NCBI GenBank assembly: GCA_018262705.1
Contig: JADFDQ010000010.1
Coordinates: 1 to 64,000 of the forward strand
DNA from: Xanthomonas sp.
GTDB taxonomy: Bacteria; Pseudomonadota; Gammaproteobacteria; Xanthomonadales; Xanthomonadaceae
Length of the DNA: 64,000 nt
Reading direction: 5' to 3'
In this document: positions 25,583 to 37,100 of the stretch, piece after piece
Position numbering within the stretch: position 1 is the stretch's first letter
Layout of the letters: each line of letters begins with the position of its first letter
The notes under the pieces: generated by a model
Told to the model about the DNA's origin: nothing
Databases searched by the model: none
What the model saw: the letters and a program-made list of their open reading frames with translations, nothing else
Made by a program: the position numbers and the translations under genes

Positions 25583-26929
25583 GTGCGTGTTTGCATTTTC
25601 GGCACCGGCTATGTCGGTCTGGTGACCGGAACCTGTCTGGCCGAGGTCGGCCACGACGTCCTGTGCGTGGACGTCGATGCCGCCAAGGTCGAGGGCCTCA
25701 ACCGCGGCGTGGTGCCGATCTTCGAGCCCGGCCTGACCCCGATGGTCCAAGCCAACCATGCCGAAGGCCGGCTGCGCTTTTCCACCGACGCGGCCGCGGG
25801 CATCGCCCACGGCGAGGTCATCTTCATTGCCGTGGGCACGCCGCCGGACGAGGACGGCAGCGCCGACCTGCAGTACGTGCTGGCGGTGGCGCGCTCGGTT
25901 GGCAAGCATCTGCAGCGCCCGGTGGTCGTCGTCGACAAGTCAACGGTGCCGGTGGGCACCGCCGACAAGGTGCGTGCGGCGATTGCCGCCGAGCTTCAGG
26001 CGCGCGGCGCGCAGATCGCCTTCGAAGTCGTGGCCAATCCGGAATTCTTGAAGGAGGGCGCGGCGGTCGAGGACTGCATGCGTCCGGATCGGATCGTGAT
26101 CGGTACCGACAGCGCCGAGGCGATGGAGAGCATGCGTCGCCTGTACGCCCCGTTCAACCGCAATCACGAGCGAATCGTGGCGATGGACGTGCGTTCGGCC
26201 GAGCTGACCAAATACGCCGCCAACGCGATGCTGGCGACCAAGATCAGCTTCATGAACGAGATTGCCAATATCGCCGAGCGCGTGGGCGCCGACGTGGAGC
26301 TGGTGCGCAAAGGGATCGGCTCGGATCCGCGCATCGGCTGGCAGTTCATCTACCCCGGCGCCGGCTACGGCGGTTCGTGTTTCCCGAAGGACGTGCAGGC
26401 CTTGGCAAAGACCGCGCAGCAGCACAGCGTGCCCACGCGGCTGCTGGACGCGGTCGAAGCGGTCAACGCGGCGCAGAAGCGGCATCTGTTCGAGTTGATA
26501 GTGCGCCACTACGGCAGCGCCGACGCGCTGCGCGGCAAGACCGTGGCGCTGTGGGGGCTGGCGTTCAAGCCGAACACCGACGACATGCGCGAAGCCTCGA
26601 GCCAGCGCCTGCTGGCGCAGCTGTGGGAAGCCGGAGCGCGCGTGCGCGCCTTCGATCCGGAAGCGATGGAGGAAGCGCGGCGCATCTACGGCGGACGTTC
26701 CGACCTGACCCTGTGCGCGAATGCGGGCGAGGCGCTGAGCGGCGCCGATGCGCTGGTGGTGATCACCGAATGGAAGCAGTTTCGCAGCCCGGATTTTGCT
26801 GCCCTTGGACAGGCGCTGGCGGATGCGGCCGTGTTCGACGGGCGCAATCTTTACGAGCCGGCGGACGCGGAAGCGGCGGGGCTTGCCTATTACGGCATCG
26901 GGCGCGGGCGTTCGGTGCTGAGGATGTGA
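25583..26929 (+). CDS. ugd: UDP-glucose 6-dehydrogenase
   Basis: This enzyme oxidises UDP-glucose to UDP-glucuronate with NAD, for surface polysaccharide or lipid modification. It has 448 residues: N-terminal Rossmann [24 protein letters not shown], and the catalytic cysteine in [10 protein letters not shown] (about residue 266), then the C-terminal UDP domain ([15 protein letters not shown]). The start is GTG with AGGAG nearby. A weak hairpin (CGCGCGC / GCGCGCG, 25531-25553) separates it from the FKBP gene. SlyX and DUF2058 genes follow closely. Confidence 0.95.
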   Translation: MRVCIFGTGYVGLVTGTCLAEVGHDVLCVDVDAAKVEGLNRGVVPIFEPGLTPMVQANHAEGRLRFSTDAAAGIAHGEVIFIAVGTPPDEDGSADLQYVLAVARSVGKHLQRPVVVVDKSTVPVGTADKVRAAIAAELQARGAQIAFEVVANPEFLKEGAAVEDCMRPDRIVIGTDSAEAMESMRRLYAPFNRNHERIVAMDVRSAELTKYAANAMLATKISFMNEIANIAERVGADVELVRKGIGSDPRIGWQFIYPGAGYGGSCFPKDVQALAKTAQQHSVPTRLLDAVEAVNAAQKRHLFELIVRHYGSADALRGKTVALWGLAFKPNTDDMREASSQRLLAQLWEAGARVRAFDPEAMEEARRIYGGRSDLTLCANAGEALSGADALVVITEWKQFRSPDFAALGQALADAAVFDGRNLYEPADAEAAGLAYYGIGRGRSVLRM

Positions 26930-26931
26930 GC

Positions 26932-27159
26932 GTGGCGGATATGGAACAACGGTTGGTCGATCTGGAAACGCGCCTGACGTTCCAGGAGCAGGCGCTGCAG
27001 GAACTGAGCGATGCGCTTGCCGCCGCCCGCGATGCCGAATCGCGCAACGCGCTGCAACTGCACCGCGCGCTGGAAGACCTGCGTCAAATGCGCAGTGCGC
27101 TGGCCGCCAGTCCGGTCACCGGCGATGCCGCCAGCGAGCCGCCGCCGCCGCATTACTGA
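26932..27159 (+). CDS. slyX: SlyX family protein
   Basis: This is a 75-residue coiled-coil protein (RLVDLETRLTFQEQALQEL, then a second heptad run) ending in a proline-rich tail with a terminal PHY, as in SlyX. Function is unknown. The GTG at 26932 starts two bases after the ugd stop and is correctly spaced from GAGG; an ATG at 26941 would drop three residues. It is probably cotranscribed with ugd. Confidence 0.8.
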   Translation: MADMEQRLVDLETRLTFQEQALQELSDALAAARDAESRNALQLHRALEDLRQMRSALAASPVTGDAASEPPPPHY

Positions 27160-27169
27160 AGCCGCACGC

Positions 27170-27766
27170 ATGAGCAATTCCCTGCGCGACCAGCTGCTGG
27201 GCCTGGGTTTCAAGGCCGCAGAAAAGTCGAAAACGCCTGCCAAGCCGCAGCCATCCTCCAGAAAGGATGGCCCCGGCGGTCGCGACAAGACGCCGGCGGG
27301 AGTCGGAAAGCCGTTGCCGTCGCGCAGCGCGAAGTCGAAGGGCGAGATCGACCTCGCCAAGGCCTACGCCATCCGCGCCCAAAAAGAAAAGGACGAGCGC
27401 ATCGAGGCCGAGCGCGTCAAGCAGGAAGAAGCGCGGCTGCGGCGTGAAGCGCGCGCCAAGCTCGAAGCTTTTCTGAAAGACAAGGCGCAAAACGCCGCCG
27501 ATGCCGATCACGTCCGCCATTTCGAATACGGCGGCAAGATCAAGCGGATTCACGTGACCGCCGAGCAGCTCAAGGAACTTAACGCCGGACGGCTGGGCGT
27601 GGTTCAACTCAACGGCCGCTACCTTCTGGTCGATGCCCAGACGCTGGCGCAGGCAGAAAGCATCTTCGCGCAGGCGGTGGCGCTGAAAGTCGATCCGAAC
27701 GCGCCTGTGGCCGATGATCCCTTTTCGGATCCGCACTATCAGGTGCCGGACGATCTGGTCTGGTAG
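27170..27766 (+). CDS. DUF2058 family protein (YaiL-like)
   Basis: This cytoplasmic protein has 198 residues. N-terminal SLRDQLLGLGFK is the family hallmark, followed by a lysine/proline linker, a charged coiled coil (KEKDERIEAERVKQEEARLRR) and a C-terminal globular part (HFEYGGKIKRIHVTAEQ, LNGRYLLVDAQT). The role is not established, although ribosome or RNA association has been suggested for relatives. It begins ten bases after slyX. REP-like repeats follow its stop. Confidence 0.88.
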   Translation: MSNSLRDQLLGLGFKAAEKSKTPAKPQPSSRKDGPGGRDKTPAGVGKPLPSRSAKSKGEIDLAKAYAIRAQKEKDERIEAERVKQEEARLRREARAKLEAFLKDKAQNAADADHVRHFEYGGKIKRIHVTAEQLKELNAGRLGVVQLNGRYLLVDAQTLAQAESIFAQAVALKVDPNAPVADDPFSDPHYQVPDDLVW

Positions 27767-27791
27767 GGCTTGGCAGGGCCTGGCGGGGCCA

Positions 27792-27922
27792 TCGCGCCCC
27801 TGCGGTGCGCTCCTACAACGGCGAAATGCCTAGGAGCGCACCGCAGGGCGCGATCGGTCAACGTGGCTAGATCGGTCGCATCCCATCGCGTCCCTCGGCC
27901 TGCGGCCTCGGTGCGCTCCTAC
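27792..27922. repeat. Cluster of REP-like GTAG repeats
   Basis: An exact 25-nt arm (27792-27816, ending GCTCCTAC) is followed by its inverted copy with one base lost and GTAG changed to CTAG (27831-27853), then a third, degenerate arm with an insertion (27886-27922). It fills the gap between the convergent DUF2058 and methionine synthase genes. Confidence 0.85.
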
Positions 27923-27972
27923 GAAACGCGGCCTCGCTGCGCGCCTGCGAAAGCAAGCGATGCCGCCGGCGC

Positions 27973-30734
<2,762 letters not shown>

Positions 30735-30738
<4 letters not shown>

Positions 30739-31835
30739 GCGACGGCCTCCAGCTGCGGCATTTCACGCGGCGCAACCGCGGAGACCGCATCGGCGATCGC
30801 GCGGATGTGTTCCGGCGTGGTGCCGCAGCAGCCGCCGACGATGTTGAGCAGTCCGCCACGGGCGAACTCGGCCAGCACTTCGGCCATGCTTTCCGGGCTT
30901 TCGTCGTAGCCGCCGAAGGCGTTGGGCAGGCCGGCGTTGGGGTGGCAGCTGACCCGCGTGTCGGCCACCTGCGACAGCACCGCGAGGTGCGGGTGCAGAT
31001 CGCGTGCGCCGAGCGCGCAGTTCAGCCCGATCGATAGCAGCGGCGCGTGCTGCAGCGAATACCAGAACGCTTCCGCGGTTTGTCCGGACAGGGTGCGGCC
31101 GGAAGCGTCAGTGATCGTTCCGGAGACCATCACCGGCAGCCGCCCGCCGATGTCTTCGAACACGTCGTCGATGGCGAACAGCGCGGCCTTGGCGTTCAAG
31201 GTGTCGAACACGGTTTCGACCATCAGGATGTCGGCGCCGCCTTCGATCAGCCCGCGCGCGGATTCCCGGTAAGCGGCGGCGAGATCGTCGAAGCTGACCG
31301 CGCGAAAGCCCGGACGGTTGACGTCGGGCGACAGTGAAGCGGTGCGGCTGGTCGGGCCGAGAACGCCGACGGCGAAACGCGGTTTGTCGGGATTGGCGGC
31401 TTCGGCCGCGTCGCAGGCGTCGCGGGCAAGGCGCGCGGCTTCGCGGTTGAGCTCGCGCACGAGATGCTGCAGGCGGTAGTCGGCCAGCGAGGTCGCGGTC
31501 GAATTGAAGCTGTTGGTTTCGACCAGATCGGCGCCGGCGGCGAGGTACTGGCGGTGGATGCCATGGATCAGGTCGGGCCGGGTCAGCGTCAGCAGGTCGT
31601 TGTTGCCGCGCTGATCGACCGCTTCGCAGCCGCAGCCCGGGCCGTGGACATGGCCGCCTGCGGAAAACAGCGCATCGAACCCCTGCGCGAAACGTTCGCC
31701 GCGGTAATCGGCTTCTTCCAGGCCTTCTCGCTGGATCATCGTGCCCATCGCACCGTCGAGGATCAGGATGCGTCGGGTCAGCGCTGTTTCCAGTGCAGCA
31801 ACGCGCGCAGGATTTTTCCAGGGAAGGGTGTGCAT
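30735..31835 (-). CDS. metH: Homocysteine S-methyltransferase subunit (split MetH, N-terminal part)
   Basis: This 366-residue barrel binds homocysteine through zinc and receives the methyl group from cobalamin in the partner subunit. [31 protein letters not shown] and the zinc ligands in GLNCALG and GGCCGTT are all kept. Between RGERF (45-49) and GNNDLL (77-82) there are 27 residues instead of about 8 in the enterobacterial enzyme. The extra part carries HVHGPGCGC (residues 62-70), a possible extra metal site. It lies 36 bases downstream of the ArsR/methyltransferase gene and overlaps the second metH gene. Confidence 0.93.
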
Positions 31836-31871
31836 CGGTGGGTCTCGATTGGTGATGAAGAGCGCGCGGCG

Positions 31872-32801
31872 TTACGGCTTCACGCCGGTCAGCGCGATCA
31901 CTTCGAAATGCGGCGGTCGACGCTCGCGGGTGACGGTTTCCAGACTGACGACTTCGAGCCCGGCTTTCTCTGCAAATTTGCGCAAATCGCGCGCGCCGAA
32001 GCCGAGGTTCACGTGGCCGTAGGATTCGGAAACGGTGCGATGGCCGTGGCGTTTGATCGACGACAGCAGCAGGCGCCCGCCGCGACGCAGCACGCGCGCG
32101 GCCTCGGCCACCGCTTGCGCCGGCTGCGCGGCGTAGGTCAGCGCCTGCATCAGCACCACCAGATCGAAACTCCCGTCGGCGAACGGCAGCTTGTGCATGT
32201 CGCCTTCGCGCACTTCGACGTTGCCGAGCTTGCGCAGGCGTTCACCGGCTGCGGCCACCACGCGCTGGCTGGAGTCGATGCAGACGTAGCGTTTGGAGTG
32301 CGGCGCCAGCAGTTCGGCCAGCACGCCGTCGCCGCTGGCAACATCGAGCACGTCGCCCGGCCACAGCAGGGTGATGGCGGTGCGCGCCATCGCCTCCCAG
32401 GTGCGCCCCGGAGAATAGTGGCGCTCCATGTTGCCGGCCACGTTGTCCGACCAGTTCTGGCCTTCGGCGCGGCGCGCCAGCACGGCGTCGACCTGGGCCG
32501 CGTCCTGCAGCAGCAGCGGATCGTTGCTGCCGTCGCGGATCGATTGCCAGAGCGTACGCTGGGCGATATCGATGCCGTCCTCGGCAAAGCGATAATAGGA
32601 CGACACCCCGGCGCGGCGGTCGCGCACCAGCCCCGCTTCCTTGAGTCTGGCAAGATGGGTGGACACGCGCGGCTGCGCGAGGCGGGTAATCTCCGAGAGT
32701 TCCGCCACGGTCAGCTCCTCGCGCTCCAGCAGCGTGAGCAGCCGCACCCGGGTTGCGTCGGCGAACACCTTCAGATGCGCCGACCAGCCTTCCAGATCCA
32801 T
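31872..32801 (-). CDS. ArsR-type regulator fused to SAM-dependent methyltransferase domain (SahR-like)
   Basis: The 309-residue protein has a winged-helix ArsR domain (residues about 5-75, LTVAELSEITRLAQPRVSTHLARLK) and a class I methyltransferase fold (about 130-300, DVLDVASGDGVLAELL, SFDLVVLMQAL). It is first in the operon with both metH genes. ArsR/methyltransferase fusions called SahR control methionine-cycle genes in several proteobacteria by sensing S-adenosylhomocysteine, and both architecture and place fit. Assignment to SahR rests on that resemblance. A promoter and an inverted repeat lie directly upstream. Confidence 0.87.
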   Translation of the reverse strand: MDLEGWSAHLKVFADATRVRLLTLLEREELTVAELSEITRLAQPRVSTHLARLKEAGLVRDRRAGVSSYYRFAEDGIDIAQRTLWQSIRDGSNDPLLLQDAAQVDAVLARRAEGQNWSDNVAGNMERHYSPGRTWEAMARTAITLLWPGDVLDVASGDGVLAELLAPHSKRYVCIDSSQRVVAAAGERLRKLGNVEVREGDMHKLPFADGSFDLVVLMQALTYAAQPAQAVAEAARVLRRGGRLLLSSIKRHGHRTVSESYGHVNLGFGARDLRKFAEKAGLEVVSLETVTRERRPPHFEVIALTGVKP

Positions 32802-32813
32802 AAATATCTTTCC

Positions 32814-32829
32814 ATCGCGATTCAGCGAT
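32814..32829 (-). promoter_or_regulatory. Candidate operator of the regulator-metH operon
   Basis: ATCGC and GCGAT form an inverted repeat with six bases between. It covers the expected transcription start, between the -10 box and the start codon. The AT-rich sequence next to it (AAAGATATTTATG on the minus strand) may be part of a larger site. Confidence 0.4.
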
Positions 32830-32831
32830 AG

Positions 32832-32859
32832 ATTTTACCCCGTGTCTTGCGCAGGTCAA
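32832..32859 (-). promoter_or_regulatory. Sigma-70 promoter of the regulator-metH operon
   Basis: On the minus strand TTGACC (32859-32854) and TAAAAT (32837-32832) are spaced by 16 bases, about 30 bases before the ATG of the SahR-like gene. Confidence 0.7.
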
Positions 32860-32909
32860 GCGCGAGGGGCCGCTCGCCGATCGCTCTGGGGTTCCGCCAC
32901 CGTGCGAGC

Positions 32910-32915
32910 TACAAT
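32910..32915 (+). promoter_or_regulatory. Candidate -10 box for the acyl-CoA dehydrogenase gene
   Basis: TACAAT lies 30 bases before the GTG start. No good -35 box is seen at the right distance, so this may be a weak or activated promoter. Confidence 0.35.
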
Positions 32916-32945
32916 AACGGTTTCCGGTTGCGCAACGAGGCAGTC

Positions 32946-34094
32946 GTGGAGTTCGGGTTCAGCGAAGAGCAGCGGATGCTGCAGGATGTGGCCCGCCGCA
33001 TCGCGCGCGAGAAGATCGCGCCGAGCGCGGAATATCACGATCGTACCGGGGAGTTCCCGCTCGAGAACATCCGCAACCTCGGCGAAAACGGGCTGATGGG
33101 AATCGAGGTGCCGGTCGAATACGGCGGCGCCGGCATGGACAGCGTGGCCTACGTGCTGGCAATGGTCGAAATCGCCGCTGCCGATGCGGCCCACAGCACG
33201 ATTCTTTCGGTCAACAATTCGCTGGTCTGCAACGGCATCCTGACTTTCGGGGCCGAAGCGCAGAAGCAGAAATACGTGCGCGACATCGCCGAAGGCCGCG
33301 AGATCGGCGCCTTCGCGCTGACCGAACCACAGTCCGGCTCCGATGCCACCGCCATGCGCTGCAAGGCGGTCAGGCAGGCCGACGGCAGCTTTCTGGTCAA
33401 CGGAAAGAAGAGTTGGATCACCTCCGGCCCGGTCGCGAAATACATCGTGCTGTTTGCGATGACCGACCCGGACAAGGGCGCGCGCGGGATCACCGCGTTC
33501 CTGATCGACAGCGCCCGCGACGGCTTCCATCGCGGCAAGACCGAGCCGAAGATGGGCATCCGCGCCTCGGCCACCTGCGAGATCGAATTCACCGACTACC
33601 GCGTCCAGCCCGAGGAAGTGCTGGGCGAGCAAGGGCAGGGCTTCAAGATCGCGATGGGCGTGCTGGACGCAGGACGCATTGGTATTGCCTCGCAGGCGAT
33701 CGGCATCGCCCGCGCCGCTTACGAAGCGAGCCTTGCCTACGTCAAGGAACGCAAGGCGTTCGGCCAGCCGATCGGGGCGTTCCAGATGATCCAGGCCAAG
33801 ATCGCCGACATGAAGTGCAAGCTCGACGCGGCTTGGCTGCTGACCCTGCGCGCGGCGTGGTTGAAGAGCCAGGGCCTGCGGTTTTCGACCGAAGCTTCGG
33901 TGGCCAAGCTCACCGCCTCGGAAGCGGCGATGTGGATCACCCACCAGACCCTGCAGATCCACGGCGGCATGGGCTATTCGAAGGAAATGCCGGTCGAACG
34001 CTACTTCCGCGACGCCAAGATCACGGAGATTTACGAGGGCACCAGCGAAATCCAGCGGCTGGTGATCGCGCGCAACGAAACCGGCCTGCGCTGA
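32946..34094 (+). CDS. Acyl-CoA dehydrogenase
   Basis: This FAD enzyme introduces a trans-2 double bond into acyl-CoA. It has 382 residues from a GTG with GAGG upstream (EFGFSEEQRMLQDVAR at the N-terminus). LTEPQSGSDA (FAD site), the C-terminal helix bundle IHGGMGYSKE and the catalytic glutamate in IYEGTSEIQ place it with short- to medium-chain or branched-chain dehydrogenases of the BCAD/SCAD group. Chain preference cannot be set. Upstream in-frame codons run into the metH promoter and are not likely translated. A terminator follows. Confidence 0.92.
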   Translation: MEFGFSEEQRMLQDVARRIAREKIAPSAEYHDRTGEFPLENIRNLGENGLMGIEVPVEYGGAGMDSVAYVLAMVEIAAADAAHSTILSVNNSLVCNGILTFGAEAQKQKYVRDIAEGREIGAFALTEPQSGSDATAMRCKAVRQADGSFLVNGKKSWITSGPVAKYIVLFAMTDPDKGARGITAFLIDSARDGFHRGKTEPKMGIRASATCEIEFTDYRVQPEEVLGEQGQGFKIAMGVLDAGRIGIASQAIGIARAAYEASLAYVKERKAFGQPIGAFQMIQAKIADMKCKLDAAWLLTLRAAWLKSQGLRFSTEASVAKLTASEAAMWITHQTLQIHGGMGYSKEMPVERYFRDAKITEIYEGTSEIQRLVIARNETGLR

Positions 34095-34111
34095 GGCCGA
34101 AATGAACCGAT

Positions 34112-34138
34112 CGGCCGCGCCTCGATGCGCGGCCGTCT
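34112..34138 (+). terminator. Intrinsic terminator after acyl-CoA dehydrogenase
   Basis: A 9-bp perfect stem (CGGCCGCGC / GCGCGGCCG) with a 6-base loop is followed by TCTTCCTTT. It lies 17 bases after the stop and just before the ribosome site of the glutamate dehydrogenase gene. Confidence 0.6.
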
Positions 34139-34160
34139 TCCTTTGGAGGCATGGAGCGAA

Positions 34161-37100
34161 ATGAGCAAGTCAATCGAAAGCGGCGATCAGGAAGGCTTGA
34201 AACCCATTCTTGACGCGGTGGCCAAGCGCACCGGCAAGTCCGGTCAGGCCGAAGCGGTGGCGTTCGCCAGGGCGCTGTTCCGGCGCATGGACGCCGAAGA
34301 AATAGCCAGCAAATCGACCGACGCCTGGGCCGCTCTTGCGCTTGATTTCCTCGGATTCGTGCGTGCGCGCAAGCGCGGCAAAGCCAATATCCAGATATTC
34401 AATCCGGAGCTCAATCCCGGTGCGGTCGGCACGGCTCACACGATCTTGCAGATCGTCAACGACGATATGCCGTTCCTGGTCGATTCGGTGACGATGGCGC
34501 TGGCCGACAAGGGCATCGGCGTGCACGCGATCGGCCATCCGGTGCTGCGCATGACCCGAGATCGCGGCGGCAAGCTGGACAAGATCGGCGAGGGCGAGCG
34601 CGAATCGATGATGCACTTCGAGCTGGACCGCCAGCCGAAGGCCGCGCTGGCGACGATCAAGGCGCGCATCGCCCACGTGCTCGACGATGTGCGCGCAATT
34701 GTCGCCGACTGGCAGCCGATGCAGGCGCGGATGCGCGCGATCGCCGGCGATCTTGCCTCCCGCAAACTGCCGATTAGCGAAGCCGAAAAGCACGAAGCAC
34801 AGGAATTCCTGGGCTGGGCATCGGACAACCACTTCACCTTCTTCGGCTACCGCGAATACCGCGTCCAGCGCGAAGGCAAGGAAGACGTGTTGCGCGCGGA
34901 GCCCGGCAGCGGGCTTGGCCTGTTGCGCGGCGAGGACGGCAGCAAGCCGCGCCCGGTCAAGTCGCTGGCCGCGCATGCGATGCGCCACTCCGGCGCGGTC
35001 GATGCGCTGATCCTCACCAAGACCAACGCGCGCGCCACCGTGCACCGTCCCGGCTACATGGACTACATCGGCGTGCTTGAATTCGATTCCAGCGGCAAAG
35101 CGATCCGCGAGGAACGCTTCCTCGGCCTGTACACCTCCAGTGCCTACACCCGCCGCCCGTGGGACATCCCGCTGGTGCGCGAACGCCACAACTACGTCAT
35201 GAACCAGTCCGGTCTGGATCCGGACAGCCACAGCGGCAAGGCGCTGCGCCACATTATCGAGACCCTGCCGCGCGATGAACTGTTCCAGTCCGCCGAGGAG
35301 GAATTGCTCAAGACCTGTCTTGGCATCCTCGCTTTGCAGGAACGCGTGCGCAGCAAGCTGTTTCTGCGCCGCGACCGCTATGGCCGCTACTACTCGGCGT
35401 TGGTTTATGTTCCGCGCGACCGGGTCAGCAACCGCGTGCGCGAGCGGATCGAAGCGATGCTGCGCGAGGAACTCGGCGGCGAGCGCGTGGACACCAATGT
35501 CCAGATCGACGACTCCCCGCTGGCGCAGTTGCACATTCTGGTGCGCCCGTCCGCCGAGGCCGAACACAAGGCCGGCGCCGACCTGCCGAGGCTGGAACGG
35601 CGTCTGGCCGAGATCGTGCGCGACTGGAGCGACGAGTTGCGCGAGTGTTTGATCGAACGCCACGGCGAAGAGGCCGGGCTGAAGCTGCTGGCGCGCTTCG
35701 GGCGCGCGTTGCCGGCCGGCTACATCGAAGAGGTCAGCCCCGACGTGGCGGCCGATGACGTCGAACACCTGGCCGCCCTGTCCGGCCCCGACGATCTGCG
35801 GCTGTCGCTGGCGGCGTCGCAGAAAAAGGGAGGGATGCGCTTCAAGCTGTATCGCCCGGAGCAGGACATTCCGCTGTCCGATGCGCTGCCGATGATGGAG
35901 AACATGGGCCTGCGCGTGATCACCGAGCATCCCTACCGCGTGGATGCGCAAAGCGGGTTGGTGTACATCCAGGATTTCGAAGTCGAATCCCTGCTCGGCG
36001 ATTTGGACGTCGATGCGCTGGACGAGAACTTCGAGGAGGCGTTCGCGCAAATCTGGCGCGGCGAAGCGGAAAACGACGGCTTCAACCGTCTGGTCCTCGC
36101 CGCCGGCCTGTCGTGGAAGCAGGTCGCGATGCTGCGCGCCTACTGCAAGTACTTGCTGCAGACCGGCGTGACCTTTTCGCAGAGCTACATGGAAGCCACG
36201 CTGGCGCACTATCCGATATTGGCGCGGCTGCTGGTCGAGCTGTTCGAAGCCCGCTTCGATCCGCGCACCGGCCACGAGAGCGCCAGCGAGATCAAGCAGG
36301 GCATGGAAAGCTTCGGCACCCAACTCAAATTGCTGGCCGCAGGCGACGAGTCGGCCATGAAGGCGCTGACCGCGCTGGTCAAGGCGCGCACCGGCAAGCG
36401 CGACGATCAGATCAATGCCGCGCGCGGCGCGCTGCTGGGCCTGCTCGACCGCGTGGCCAGCCTCGACGAGGACCGCATTCTGCGCAGTTTCATCGGCGTG
36501 ATCGAGGCGACGCTGCGCACCAACTACTACATCGGCTACAACGCCGGCCTGCGCAAGGACGGCGGCCCGGCCGACTATCTGGCGTTCAAGTTCGACACCG
36601 CCAAGGTTCCGGATTTGCCCAAGCCGCGTCCGTTCCGCGAAATCTGGGTGTGCGGTCCGCGCGTGGAAGGCACCCACCTGCGCTTCGGGCCGGTCGCGCG
36701 CGGCGGCCTGCGCTGGTCGGACCGGCGCGAGGATTTCCGCACCGAAGTGCTGGGTCTGGTCAAGGCGCAGATGGTGAAGAACACTGTGATCGTGCCGGTC
36801 GGCAGCAAGGGTGGGTTCTATCCAAAGCAGCTTCCCAGCCAGGCGCAGGATCGCGAGGCTTGGCTGACCGAAGGCAAGGCCTGCTACCGCCGCTTCGTCA
36901 ACGGCCTGCTTGATTTGACCGACAACCTGACCTCGGACGGCAAGATCATTCCGCCGCAGAACGTCGTGCGCCACGACGGCGACGACCCGTATCTGGTGGT
37001 GGCGGCCGACAAGGGCACCGCAAGCTTCTCCGACATCGCCAACGGCATTGCCGAAGCGCACGGCTACTGGCTGCACGACGCGTTCGCCTCGGGCGGCAGC

